From Agromyces ramosus (GTDB taxonomy: Bacteria > Actinomycetota > Actinomycetes > Actinomycetales > Microbacteriaceae), in NCBI RefSeq assembly GCF_004216665.1, contig NZ_SGWY01000001.1:682001-746000 (forward strand): a stretch of DNA of 64,000 bases. Reading direction: 5' to 3'. A model generated the notes under the pieces. The model was not told the origin of the DNA. It was given only the letters and a program-made list of their open reading frames with translations, and did no database searches. A program made the position numbers and the translations under genes. Shown piece by piece: positions 8,209 to 16,229 of the stretch (positions are counted from its first letter, which is position 1; every line of letters begins with the position of its first letter).

Positions 8209-8486
8209 CTCCGGGGGCGGTTCCTTCTCCGGCGGAGGCCGGGCGGGGCGCGGCGGCCGGGCGCGGGCGCGCCGACCACCGCGATGAATTGCGGATGCCT
8301 CGACGATAGCGGCGGCGGCCGGGAGCGCGAAGTCCGACCGCAACAGCACGCCACACCGCGCCGGGCCGCCGTCGCTCGCAGCCCTCGAGCCGGCCGGCGG
8401 GGCCGGTCACCTGAGGGACTCACAGCCTGCGGGCATAGGGTTGCGAGCACGGGGCCGTCCGGGCTCCCGAATCAAAGGGCGTCACC

Positions 8487-8624
8487 GTGTCAGACAAGTC
8501 ACCGAAGAAGTCGTCCAGCAAGACCGCAGCCTCCAAGACGCTCAAGGAGAAGCGCGCCGACAAGAAGGCGAAGGTCGCCAACCGCGCCGGCAACGACGTC
8601 ACCGACGTCACGCACCGCAAGTAG
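8487..8624 (+). CDS. Small lysine-rich protein, 45 aa
   Basis: GTG start at 8487 with AAAGGG seven bases upstream and TAG stop at 8622-8624. The 45 residues are strongly basic (Lys/Arg/Ser/Thr/Ala-rich: SDKSPKKSSSKTAASK at the N terminus, ending NDVTDVTHRK), with no hydrophobic segment. It looks like a cytoplasmic nucleic-acid-associated or intrinsically disordered protein. Clean start, ribosome binding site and coding bias support it as a real gene. Function unknown. Confidence 0.7.
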   Translation: MSDKSPKKSSSKTAASKTLKEKRADKKAKVANRAGNDVTDVTHRK

Positions 8625-8763
8625 CGCGCCACTCGACGAGGGCGCCGCTCCGGCATTCCGCGAACGGTGCCCGTCGTCGGGCGCGCGCGGCCGACGGCCA
8701 CACCTCACGCGTGATCGCGGCACACGCGTAGACGCGCCGCCTCCGCAGTGCTTCAGTGGTCTC

Positions 8764-10146
8764 GTGACCCACCCGGTCGAAGCCGACTACCTCGTGGTGG
8801 GCGCCGGCGCCACTGGGATGGCGTTCACCGACGCCCTGATCGACCATGCCGACGGCGTGCGGGTGGCGCTCGTCGACCGCCGTCACGGTGCGGGCGGGCA
8901 CTGGCTCGAGGCCTACCCGTTCGTCCGGCTGCATCAGGCCTCCGCCTTCTACGGCGTCGCGTCGACGCTCCTCGGCGGCGGGCGGGTGCAGCATCGCGGA
9001 CCCGAGGCCGGACTGCAGGAACGGGCGACCAAGTCGGAGATCTGCGCATACTACGAGCGGATGCTGGCCGACCGCATGCTCGAGTCGGGACGGGTCGACT
9101 TCTTCGCGGGCTGCGAGTACGTCGGCGACCATACGTTCGTCTCGCGGGTCTCGGGCGAGCAGTACACGGTGGCCGAGCGGTGCCGGATCGTCGACGCGCA
9201 CCACCTGTCGCCCGTGATCCCTGCTGAGCAATCGGCGCCGTTCGGTGTCGGCGACGGTGCGCGGGTCGTGTCGGTCAACGAGCTGGCGCACGTCGCGGAG
9301 GCGCCGAGCCAGTACGTGATCGTCGGCTCGGGCAAGACCGCGACCGACGCGTGCGTCTGGCTGTTGGCGCGCGGTGTGGATGCCGACGCGATCTGCTGGG
9401 TACGGCCGCGCGATCCGTGGATGCTCAACCGTGCCGTGATCCAGCCGGAGCCGACGGTCTTCCTCGGCATGGTGGCCGACACGATGCGCGCGGCGACCCG
9501 GGCGGCATCCCTCGACGACCTGTTCCTGCGGCTGGAGGAGGCCGGGATCATGCTGCGCATCGACCGATCCGTCACGCCCACCATGGCCAAGACGCCCACA
9601 CTCGCAACCTGGGAACTCGAACGGCTGCGCACGATCGAGCACGTCGTGCGGCACGGGCACATCGCACGGGTCGACCGGGGACGCATCGCGTTCGCGGACG
9701 CGTCGGTCGCGATCGCCGACGACGCCCTCGTGGTGCACTGCGCGGGTGAGGGCCTGCGATATCCGCCGCTCGTGCCGGTGTGGCGGCCCGAGGCGATCAC
9801 GCTCCAGCCGATCAGGTCGGGTTTCCCGTGCTTCGGCGCGGCGCTCGTCGGGTACGTGGAGGCGACCCGCGACGACGACGCCGAGAAGAACCGGCTGTGC
9901 CCGCCGACGCCCTACGGCGACTCGCTCGCCGGGTGGGCGCGGATGACCGTCATGGGCGCCCGCGCCTCGAGGTCGTTCGGAGCGGAGCCCGACATCACGG
10001 CCTGGGCGTCCACGGTCGCGCTCAACCCGGCGCGCATCCCACCCGAACGGGCCGGGTCCGCCGATCTCGTCGAGGTGCTCGACCGCCTGCAAGCCGACCT
10101 GAGCGGTGGACTGGATCGGCTCGCGCACCTGGCCGGCATGGCCTGA
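8764..10146 (+). CDS. FAD/NAD(P)-binding flavoprotein, monooxygenase-like
   Basis: A 460-residue flavoprotein. An N-terminal dinucleotide-binding loop (VVGAGATGMAF, residues 10-20) is followed by RRHGAGGHW and a second Rossmann motif (VIVGSGKTATDA, about residue 182), the two-domain layout of flavin monooxygenases and related oxidoreductases. The GTG at 8764 gives an N terminus starting right before the FAD motif; no clear Shine-Dalgarno is visible. The frame is open far upstream but that part is antisense to other genes. Substrate is not inferable. No redox partner lies next to it. Confidence 0.82.
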   Translation: MTHPVEADYLVVGAGATGMAFTDALIDHADGVRVALVDRRHGAGGHWLEAYPFVRLHQASAFYGVASTLLGGGRVQHRGPEAGLQERATKSEICAYYERMLADRMLESGRVDFFAGCEYVGDHTFVSRVSGEQYTVAERCRIVDAHHLSPVIPAEQSAPFGVGDGARVVSVNELAHVAEAPSQYVIVGSGKTATDACVWLLARGVDADAICWVRPRDPWMLNRAVIQPEPTVFLGMVADTMRAATRAASLDDLFLRLEEAGIMLRIDRSVTPTMAKTPTLATWELERLRTIEHVVRHGHIARVDRGRIAFADASVAIADDALVVHCAGEGLRYPPLVPVWRPEAITLQPIRSGFPCFGAALVGYVEATRDDDAEKNRLCPPTPYGDSLAGWARMTVMGARASRSFGAEPDITAWASTVALNPARIPPERAGSADLVEVLDRLQADLSGGLDRLAHLAGMA

Positions 10147-10306
10147 GGCAGCGGGGCGGCATCACGACGCGAGGGCGCGGAGTTCCTGCCCCGCGCCTTC
10201 GCCGTCGCCGCCGGATCCCCGCCTTCCCTTGACGCCGGGCGAGCCCGGGAGGAGGCTCGCGACGAGGCATCCACCGACGCATCGTCTCGAAGGGCGGGAG
10301 GGCTCC

Positions 10307-11413
10307 ATGACACGACCGATCGAGGGCGTCGGGACCAACGTGGCCGCCTTCGTCGGGCTCGCCGAGACGGGCCCCTTCGACACGCCGGACACGTTCGACG
10401 GCTGGGGCACCGACGAGGACGAGCTCTTCGACCGTTTCCGGGCTCGTCCCCTGGGTCGCGCCCTGAAGAGCTTCTTCGAGAACGGCGGCATGTCCGCGGT
10501 GGCGGTCCGCGTCGCCGACGCCGGCATCGACGGCGTCCGCCCGGGGCTCGAAGCCCTCGAGCGGGTGGACCTCGTCAACCTGCTCGTGCTTCCCGCGGAG
10601 TCCGCCGACCGGGATGACGCTCGCGAGATCGTCGCCGAGGCGGTCGCATACTGCGGGCGCCGACGGGCCATGCTCCTCGTCGACCCGCCGTCGACGTGGA
10701 CGAGCGCCGAGGCGATGACCGCGGCCTTGGCGGACGGCGCGGTGACGGCGGTCGGCACCGCGAGCCCGAACGCCGCGCTCTACGCCCCGCGCCTTCGTCG
10801 CGCCGACCCGACGCAGGTCGGCGTGATCGACCCCTATCCCGCCTCGGGCGCGGTGGCGGGCGTCATCGCCCGCACGGATGCGGCGCAGGGCGTGTGGGCC
10901 GCGCCCGCGGGCCAGGAGGCCGAGCTCCGCGGAGCCGACGACCTCGAGTTCCTCCTGGAGCAGGACGACGTGCGGGAGCTCGGCGCCAAGGGCGTCAATG
11001 CCCTGCGCCGCTTCCCCGGCCGCCGGCCGATCGTGTGGGGCGCTCGCACGCTCGCGGCGGGCGACCCCGCCGCCGGCGAGTGGAAGTACGTGCCCGTGCG
11101 CCGCACGGCGCTGTTCCTCGAGGAGAGCATCGAGCGCGGACTGCAGTGGACGGTGTTCGAGCCGAATGACGAGCCGCTGTGGCGGGAGGTCCGGGAGTCC
11201 GTCGGCGCCTTCCTCCACGACCTGTTCCGGGCGGGGGCCTTCCACGGTCACTCGGCGTCGGATGCGTACTTCGTGCGCTGCGACCGCGAGACCACGACGC
11301 AGCGCGAGCGCGCCGCGGGTGAGCTCGTGGTGCTGGTCGGCTTCGCCCCGATCCGTCCGGCCGAGTTCGTCGTGCTGCGGATCCGGGCGCGGGCGCTGCC
11401 GCCTGCCGAGTGA
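10307..11413 (+). CDS. Phage tail sheath-like protein (orphan)
   Basis: A 368-residue protein that I recognise as a tail-sheath family member of contractile injection systems. The N-terminal TRPIEGVGTNVAAFVGLAETGP strand-swap segment, the mid-region listing residues such as DLVNLLVLP, and the C-terminal block RFPGRRPIVWGARTL, WKYVPVRRTALFLEESI and QWTVFEPNDEPLW are family hallmarks. GGGAGG six bases upstream supports the ATG at 10307. Sheaths polymerise around an inner tube and contract; here no tube, baseplate, spike or AAA+ gene lies on either side, which is highly unusual. Neighbours are metabolic genes. Confidence 0.85.
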   Translation: MTRPIEGVGTNVAAFVGLAETGPFDTPDTFDGWGTDEDELFDRFRARPLGRALKSFFENGGMSAVAVRVADAGIDGVRPGLEALERVDLVNLLVLPAESADRDDAREIVAEAVAYCGRRRAMLLVDPPSTWTSAEAMTAALADGAVTAVGTASPNAALYAPRLRRADPTQVGVIDPYPASGAVAGVIARTDAAQGVWAAPAGQEAELRGADDLEFLLEQDDVRELGAKGVNALRRFPGRRPIVWGARTLAAGDPAAGEWKYVPVRRTALFLEESIERGLQWTVFEPNDEPLWREVRESVGAFLHDLFRAGAFHGHSASDAYFVRCDRETTTQRERAAGELVVLVGFAPIRPAEFVVLRIRARALPPAE

Positions 11414-11433
11414 GCGACCTCGCCTGACGCGAG

Positions 11434-11465
11434 CGGATGCCGCGAGCCCGTGCCCGCGGCATCCG
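11434..11465. terminator. Hairpin between convergent genes
   Basis: A perfect 11-bp stem CGGATGCCGCG (11434-11444) pairs with 11455-11465 over a 10-base loop, followed by TCCTTCTT. It lies between the sheath gene and the epoxide hydrolase gene and can serve both strands. The stem is built from two inverted copies of the window's common GGATGCC word. Confidence 0.7.
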
Positions 11466-11483
11466 TCCTTCTTGACGGCGGGG

Positions 11484-12629
11484 TCAGCCCTGCAGCGAGC
11501 CAAAGAACGCCCGGATGTCGCCGACGACGAGCTCGGGGCGCTCGAGCGCGGCGTAGTGACCGCCCTCCTCGAACCGGCTCCAGTGCACGATGTTCGAGTT
11601 GTCGCGCTCGGCGAACACCTTGATCGTCTGGAAGTCGTCCTTGAAGACCGCGACCCCGGTGGGCGCCGCGTTCACCTGCGGCTCCGCCTCGAGGCGGGCG
11701 TTCTCGAGGTAGCTGCGGCTCATGCCGGCCGCGGCGTTCGCGAACCAGTTCACGCTGACCTCGGTGAGGATCTGCTCGAGCGGCACGAGCGCGGTGCCGT
11801 TGCCGAAGGAGTTGAACAGCTCGCTGTAGGCGAGGAGTGCGACCGGGGAGTCGCTGAGGCCCACGGCCACGGTCTGCGGCCGCGAGGCGTTCATGGTGTT
11901 GTAGCCGCCGACCGACTGGAACCACTGCATGTGCTCGAGTCCCGCGTAGTCCTGCGGCTCGAGGCGCTCGAACTCGCTCGGGTCGCCCGACGGGAACGAG
12001 AACAGCTGCAGCACGTGCAGGCCGAGGAAGCCCTCGGGATTCTGCAGGCCGAGCTCGCGGGCCACGAGCGCGCCGTTGTCCGAGCCGTGGATGCCGTACT
12101 CCGAGTACCCCAGCCGGTGCATGAGCTCGTCGTACGCGCGGGCGACTCGCGGCATCGCCCACCCCGTCTCGGTCACCGGATTCGAGAAACCGTAGCCCGG
12201 GGCATCCGGCACCACGACGTCGAAGGCGTCCTCGGCGCGACCCCCATAGGCGACGGGGTCGGTGAGCGGGCCAATCATGTCGAGGTAGTCGACGGATGAC
12301 CCGGGGTAGGTGTGCGCGAGGATCAGCGGTGTGGCATCCGGGTGCGGCGACCGCACGTGGATGAAGTGGATCGGCTGCCCGTCGATCTCGGTGATGAAGT
12401 GCGGGAACGCGTTGATCCGTGCCTCCTCGGCGCGCCAGTCGTAGGTGGTGCGCCACTGCTCGACGGCGTCGCGGAGGTAGGCGTTCGGGGTGCCGTAGTC
12501 CCAGTCGTCGACCGGGGCCGGTTGCGGGAGCCGGGTGCGGGCGAGGCGTTCCATGAGGTCGTCGAGCTCGGCCTGGTCGACCTCGACGCGGAAGGGACGG
12601 ATGTCGGTGGAAGCGGTGGTGTTCGTCAT
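11484..12629 (-). CDS. Epoxide hydrolase, EHN-domain type
   Basis: A 381-residue protein with the N-terminal epoxide-hydrolase (EHN) domain (about residues 8-115, RPFRVEVDQAELDDLMERLA) followed by an alpha/beta hydrolase core. The nucleophile elbow is HGSDNG, with Asp rather than Ser as in true epoxide hydrolases; the catalytic His is in EGGHYAA. It opens epoxides to diols, probably in the cytoplasm. It is divergent from the WYL regulator at 12693, which probably controls it. A TAGCGT (12637-12642) is seven bases before the ATG, suggesting a leaderless or near-leaderless mRNA. Confidence 0.88.
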   Translation of the reverse strand: MTNTTASTDIRPFRVEVDQAELDDLMERLARTRLPQPAPVDDWDYGTPNAYLRDAVEQWRTTYDWRAEEARINAFPHFITEIDGQPIHFIHVRSPHPDATPLILAHTYPGSSVDYLDMIGPLTDPVAYGGRAEDAFDVVVPDAPGYGFSNPVTETGWAMPRVARAYDELMHRLGYSEYGIHGSDNGALVARELGLQNPEGFLGLHVLQLFSFPSGDPSEFERLEPQDYAGLEHMQWFQSVGGYNTMNASRPQTVAVGLSDSPVALLAYSELFNSFGNGTALVPLEQILTEVSVNWFANAAAGMSRSYLENARLEAEPQVNAAPTGVAVFKDDFQTIKVFAERDNSNIVHWSRFEEGGHYAALERPELVVGDIRAFFGSLQG

Positions 12630-12651
12630 GTCTCCGACGCTACGGTGCATA

Positions 12652-12670
12652 TAGGCACGTTCAGTTCCTA
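12652..12670. promoter_or_regulatory. Inverted repeat, candidate operator of WYL regulator
   Basis: TAGGCAC and GTTCCTA form 7-bp arms (one mismatch) around GTTCA in the 63-base divergent spacer. Placement upstream of both the epoxide hydrolase and its regulator suggests an operator; the binding protein is inferred. Confidence 0.45.
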
Positions 12671-12692
12671 ATACTTCGGAAAGGAGGAGCCG

Positions 12693-13661
12693 ATGTCCGA
12701 TACGGCCGCACGGCTGCTCGCGCTGCTCTCCCTCCTGCAGTCGCGCCCCGACTGGAGCGGCACCGAACTGGCCGAGCGCCTCGGCGTCACCACCCGCACC
12801 ATCCGCAACGACATCGACCGCCTGCGCGAGCTCGACTACCCGGTCGACGCCACGCGCGGCGCGGCCGGCGGCTACCGGCTGGGCGCCGGTGGCAAGCTCC
12901 CCCCGCTCCTGCTCGACGACGAGGAGGCGGTCGCCGTGGCGATCGGGCTGCGCGAGGCCACCGGCATCGCGGGCATCGAGGAGTCGAGCGCTCGCGCCCT
13001 CGCGAAGCTCGAGCAGGTGCTGCCGTCGCGCCTGCGCCCGACCGTGGCCGCGATCGGCGCGGTGGTCGATCGCGCGCCCGAGAACATCGGCACGGATGCC
13101 CCCGACCCCGAGGTCGACCACGCCGTGCTCGCCGCGATCGCCGCCGCCATCCGCGACGAGGAGTGGCTCCGCTTCGACGACCGCGGCACGCCGAGGCTCG
13201 TCGAGCCGTACCGCCTGCTGAGCTGGCAGCGACGCTGGTACCTCGTCGCGCGGGACCCGCAGTCGGGCGAGTGGGGCGTGTTCCGCGCCGACTGGATCGA
13301 ACCGCGGATGCCGACCCGCCGCCGCTTCTCGCCCAGCCCGCTGCCCGACGGCGACTACACCGCCTTCGCGATGCGCTCGATCGCGATGAGCGGGTGGAAC
13401 GTGCACGCGCGCTTCCGCGTGGCGGCGCCGGCCGACGCCGTGATCGCGCGTATCAACCCGACCGTCGGCGTCGTGGAGGCGGTGTCCGACGACGAATCGG
13501 TGCTCGTCACCGGCGCCGACTCGCTCGACACCATCGCCGCCTACATCGGCATGCTCAACATGGACTTCACCGTCGAGTCCCCGCCCGAGCTCGCTCCGTT
13601 GCTGCGCACGTACTCCGAACGCTACGCGCGCGCCGCCGACGGTGGGAGGCTGGAGCCATGA
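12693..13661 (+). CDS. YafY-type HTH/WYL transcriptional regulator
   Basis: A 322-residue regulator: N-terminal HTH_11 winged helix (about residues 5-60, WSGTELAERLGVTTRTIRND), then a WYL domain (about 140-220, with RLLSWQRRWYLVARD) and a WCX C-terminal extension. WYL domains sense nucleic acid or small ligands. GGAGG lies seven bases ahead of the ATG. It is divergent from the epoxide hydrolase and overlaps the next gene by ATGA, so both neighbours are likely in its regulon. Confidence 0.88.
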   Translation: MSDTAARLLALLSLLQSRPDWSGTELAERLGVTTRTIRNDIDRLRELDYPVDATRGAAGGYRLGAGGKLPPLLLDDEEAVAVAIGLREATGIAGIEESSARALAKLEQVLPSRLRPTVAAIGAVVDRAPENIGTDAPDPEVDHAVLAAIAAAIRDEEWLRFDDRGTPRLVEPYRLLSWQRRWYLVARDPQSGEWGVFRADWIEPRMPTRRRFSPSPLPDGDYTAFAMRSIAMSGWNVHARFRVAAPADAVIARINPTVGVVEAVSDDESVLVTGADSLDTIAAYIGMLNMDFTVESPPELAPLLRTYSERYARAADGGRLEP

Positions 13662-14107
13662 CGACGATCGAGCGCCGAATCGACATCGCAGCATCGCCCG
13701 AGGTCGTGTTCGACCTCGTCTGCGACCTGCACGGCTACGGCCGCTGGTTGCCGTCGTCCGGCGACTATGAGGGCACGAGCGAGATCGCTCCCCCACCCGT
13801 GGCCGTCGGCACGACCTATGCCGAGCACAGCCGACGCGGCGTCCGGCACGGAGTCGTCATCGCGCTCGCCCGCCCCGACGTCGTCGCGTTCCGGCAGCCG
13901 ATGGCCCTGCGCCCCCGTCTGGCCGGCACGATCGACAGCACGGTGTCCATGTCGATCGCGGCCACCGCCATGGGGGCGCGCGTGACGCGCACCGTCGAGC
14001 TCGGCATCCCCGCACGGCTCCGACTCGTGCGCTCGCTCATCGTGGGGCGCTACGCGAAGGAGAGCGAGCGGATGCTCCGTGCACTGAAGGCCTACGCCGA
14101 GCGCTGA
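13658..14107 (+). CDS. SRPBCC (START-like) family protein
   Basis: A 149-residue protein of the polyketide cyclase/SRPBCC fold, recognised by the N-terminal RRIDIAASPEVVFDLVCDL and by its length. Such proteins bind hydrophobic ligands in a deep cavity. The ATG overlaps the stop of the WYL-regulator gene (ATGA), so it is translationally coupled. It may bind the lipid or epoxide compound handled by the neighbouring hydrolase, but that is inference. Confidence 0.8.
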   Translation: MTTIERRIDIAASPEVVFDLVCDLHGYGRWLPSSGDYEGTSEIAPPPVAVGTTYAEHSRRGVRHGVVIALARPDVVAFRQPMALRPRLAGTIDSTVSMSIAATAMGARVTRTVELGIPARLRLVRSLIVGRYAKESERMLRALKAYAER

Positions 14108-14268
14108 GCGCCGAGCGCCGAGCGCTGGAGCGATCCCGGGGCCGCTCGGCCTCACCGGGAGGAGCAGAACGGGACATCCGGCCACCGCAGGTTCTTCCGG
14201 TCGTCACCATCGATGCCTAACGTGGGTGTGGTCGCACACCGCCGATGACGCCGATGAAGGAGAAGGGC

Positions 14269-15543
14269 ATGTCCACGAGACGCCGCCGCACCACCGCCGT
14301 ACTGACCGCCGCCGCCACGCTGATCGGAGCCGCCGCCGTCACGGCGATGGCCGGACCGGCCTCCGCGGCACCGCCCGACGGGCGCGGCCCGACCGAGCTG
14401 CGCGTGGCCACCTACAACCTCTCGCTCAACCGAAACGCCCCCGGCCAGCTCGTCGCAGACCTGTCGACCGGCACGAACGCGCAGGCGAAGACGGTCGCCG
14501 AGATCATCCAGCACGCGAACCCCGACATCGTGCTCCTCAACGAGTTCGACTTCGTCGAGGGCGGCGTCGCCGCCGACCTGTTCCGCGAGAACTACCTCGA
14601 GGTGCCGCAGGGCACCGCCGACGCGGTCGAGTACCCCTATGCCTTCGTCGCCCCGTCGAACACCGGCATCGCGAGCGGCTTCGACCTCAACAACAACGGC
14701 GCCACGGTCACCACGCCGCTCGCGCCGGGCTACGGCGACGACGCGTTCGGCTTCGGCGCGTTCCCGGGACAGTTCGGCATGGCCGTGCTCTCGAAGTACC
14801 CGATCGTCGAGGAGGACGTGCGCACCTTCCAGCGCTTCCTCTGGAAGGACATGCCCGGCGCGCTGCTGCCCGACGACCCGAACACGGCCGCGCCCGCCGA
14901 CTGGTACTCCCCCGCGGAGCTCGCGGTGTTCCGCCTGTCGAGCAAGTCGCACTGGGACATCCCCGTCGAGGTGGGCGGCAACATCCTGCACGTGCTCGCC
15001 TCGCACCCGACGCCCCCCACGTTCGACAGCGTCGAGGACCGCAATGGCCTGCGCAACCATGACGAGATCCGGTTCTGGGCCGACTACGTGCAGCCCGGTC
15101 CGGGCTCGGACTACATCTACGACGACGCGGGGGCCAGGGGCGGTCTCGCGCCGGGCGAGTCGTTCGTGATCCTCGGCGACCAGAACGCCGATCCGCTCGA
15201 CGGCGACTCGGTCGCGGCCGCCATCGACCAACTGCTGCGCCACCCGCGCATCACGGACCCGCTGCCCACGTCGGCGGGCGCCGTCGAGGCGGCGGCGCTC
15301 CAGGGCGGTGCGAACCTCCTGCACGAGGGCGACCCCAAGTACGACACGGCCGACTTCAACGACAACCCGGCGCCCGGCAACCTGCGTGCCGACTACGTGC
15401 TGCCGTCGCGCGACCTGCGGGTGACCGACGCGGCCGTGTTCTGGCCGGTCGCCGCCGACCCGCTCTCGGCGCTCACGGGCAACTTCCCGTTCCCGTCGAG
15501 CGACCACCGGCTCGTGTGGGTCGACCTGCGCGTGCACCCCTGA
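14269..15543 (+). CDS. Secreted endonuclease/exonuclease/phosphatase-fold protein
   Basis: A 424-residue exported protein. The first 35 residues are a Sec or Tat-like signal (RRRR, then a hydrophobic Ala-rich core) with probable cleavage after ASA in SASAAPPDG. The mature part carries EEP-fold motifs: VATYNLSLNRN, LLNEFDF, GDQNADP and the C-terminal SSDHRLVWVDL catalytic His block. The family cleaves phosphodiesters (nucleases, sphingomyelinases, phytase-like). The ATG at 14269 is seven bases after AAGGAGAA; an in-frame ATG at 14245 is less likely. It is monocistronic, with a strong terminator downstream. Confidence 0.85.
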   Translation: MSTRRRRTTAVLTAAATLIGAAAVTAMAGPASAAPPDGRGPTELRVATYNLSLNRNAPGQLVADLSTGTNAQAKTVAEIIQHANPDIVLLNEFDFVEGGVAADLFRENYLEVPQGTADAVEYPYAFVAPSNTGIASGFDLNNNGATVTTPLAPGYGDDAFGFGAFPGQFGMAVLSKYPIVEEDVRTFQRFLWKDMPGALLPDDPNTAAPADWYSPAELAVFRLSSKSHWDIPVEVGGNILHVLASHPTPPTFDSVEDRNGLRNHDEIRFWADYVQPGPGSDYIYDDAGARGGLAPGESFVILGDQNADPLDGDSVAAAIDQLLRHPRITDPLPTSAGAVEAAALQGGANLLHEGDPKYDTADFNDNPAPGNLRADYVLPSRDLRVTDAAVFWPVAADPLSALTGNFPFPSSDHRLVWVDLRVHP

Positions 15544-15577
15544 GCGGGGCTCGAACGTCGCGCATGCCATGAGATGA

Positions 15578-15610
15578 CGGATGCCGCGGGCCTCGTGCCC
15601 GCGGCATCCG
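15578..15610. terminator. Strong hairpin between convergent genes
   Basis: A perfect 14-bp stem starts CGGATGCCGCGGGC at 15578-15591 and pairs with 15597-15610 over the 5-base loop CTCGT. It separates the secreted EEP gene from the convergent hypothetical gene at 15626. There is no poly-T tract, as is common in this kind of genome. Confidence 0.75.
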
Positions 15611-15625
15611 GGTGCCGGCGACGGA

Positions 15626-16162
15626 CTATCCGGAGCCGGGCAGGCCGACCCGATCGGGCACGGCGCCGACGACCCGGGGCAGCCAGGACTCGACGTCGGG
15701 CCAGGCTCGCCCGGTCGGCAGGTGCCGGAGCAACCGCGCGAGGGAGTCGTCGCCGGTCGGCCACGGGATGACCCTCGTGGGCGACTCGGAGGCGAGGACG
15801 CCGAGCCACCAGTGCTTCCAGGTGATCGGGAGCGTCTCGGGATGCAGCACCACGTAGTAGTCGGGAACGCTCATCGCGTGGCGCTCGGCCGCCTCCATGG
15901 CGCGATCGATCTCGAGCTCCAGCACCCCGAAGGTGGACTGGTCGTCGAAGAACTCCACCCAGGCGGCCGCGACATGACCGAGTGGATCGCGGTCGTGCAC
16001 GACGTAGGGTGCACCCGCGGTGGCGGACCAGCGGGCCACCTCGTCGTCGGATGCTCCGGAGAAGCTCGCCGCGCGAACGTTGGCGAACCCCTCGAGCGCA
16101 TGGATGGCCGACGTCGCCTCGTCACCGACGACGACCAGTGTGGTGCTGGCCGGTGCCTCCAT
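15626..16162 (-). CDS. Hypothetical protein, 178 aa
   Basis: Encodes 178 residues with no family I recognise. The N-terminal third resembles a beta-strand/helix pattern (TTLVVVGDEATSAIHALEGF), the middle holds DYYVVLHPETLPITWKHWWLG, and the C terminus is rich in Leu/Arg and Trp. No signal peptide or membrane helix is visible, so it should be cytoplasmic. A TAGAAT -10 box (16169-16174) ends six bases before the ATG, giving a clean leaderless start. It stands alone, convergent with the secreted EEP gene. Confidence 0.7.
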   Translation of the reverse strand: MEAPASTTLVVVGDEATSAIHALEGFANVRAASFSGASDDEVARWSATAGAPYVVHDRDPLGHVAAAWVEFFDDQSTFGVLELEIDRAMEAAERHAMSVPDYYVVLHPETLPITWKHWWLGVLASESPTRVIPWPTGDDSLARLLRHLPTGRAWPDVESWLPRVVGAVPDRVGLPGSG

Positions 16163-16168
16163 TTCCGA

Positions 16169-16174
16169 ATTCTA
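16169..16174 (-). promoter_or_regulatory. -10 box TAGAAT, leaderless promoter
   Basis: The hexamer ends six bases before ATG 16160-16162 of the hypothetical 178-residue protein gene; no Shine-Dalgarno lies between. Confidence 0.6.
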
Positions 16175-16229
16175 CGTCCGTCACCTGCGAGCGCCGCCGG
16201 ATGCCGCGGCGGGTTCGAAGAGCGACGGA

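Noticed and set aside
5971..8763. A plus-strand frame running on from about 5971 into the flavoprotein gene
   Set aside because: It is antisense to recognisable methyltransferase and cytochrome genes; the flavoprotein family starts at 8764.
10307..11413. Prophage or complete contractile injection cluster around the sheath gene
   Set aside because: No other structural, packaging, integrase or lysis gene is present and flanking genes are metabolic.
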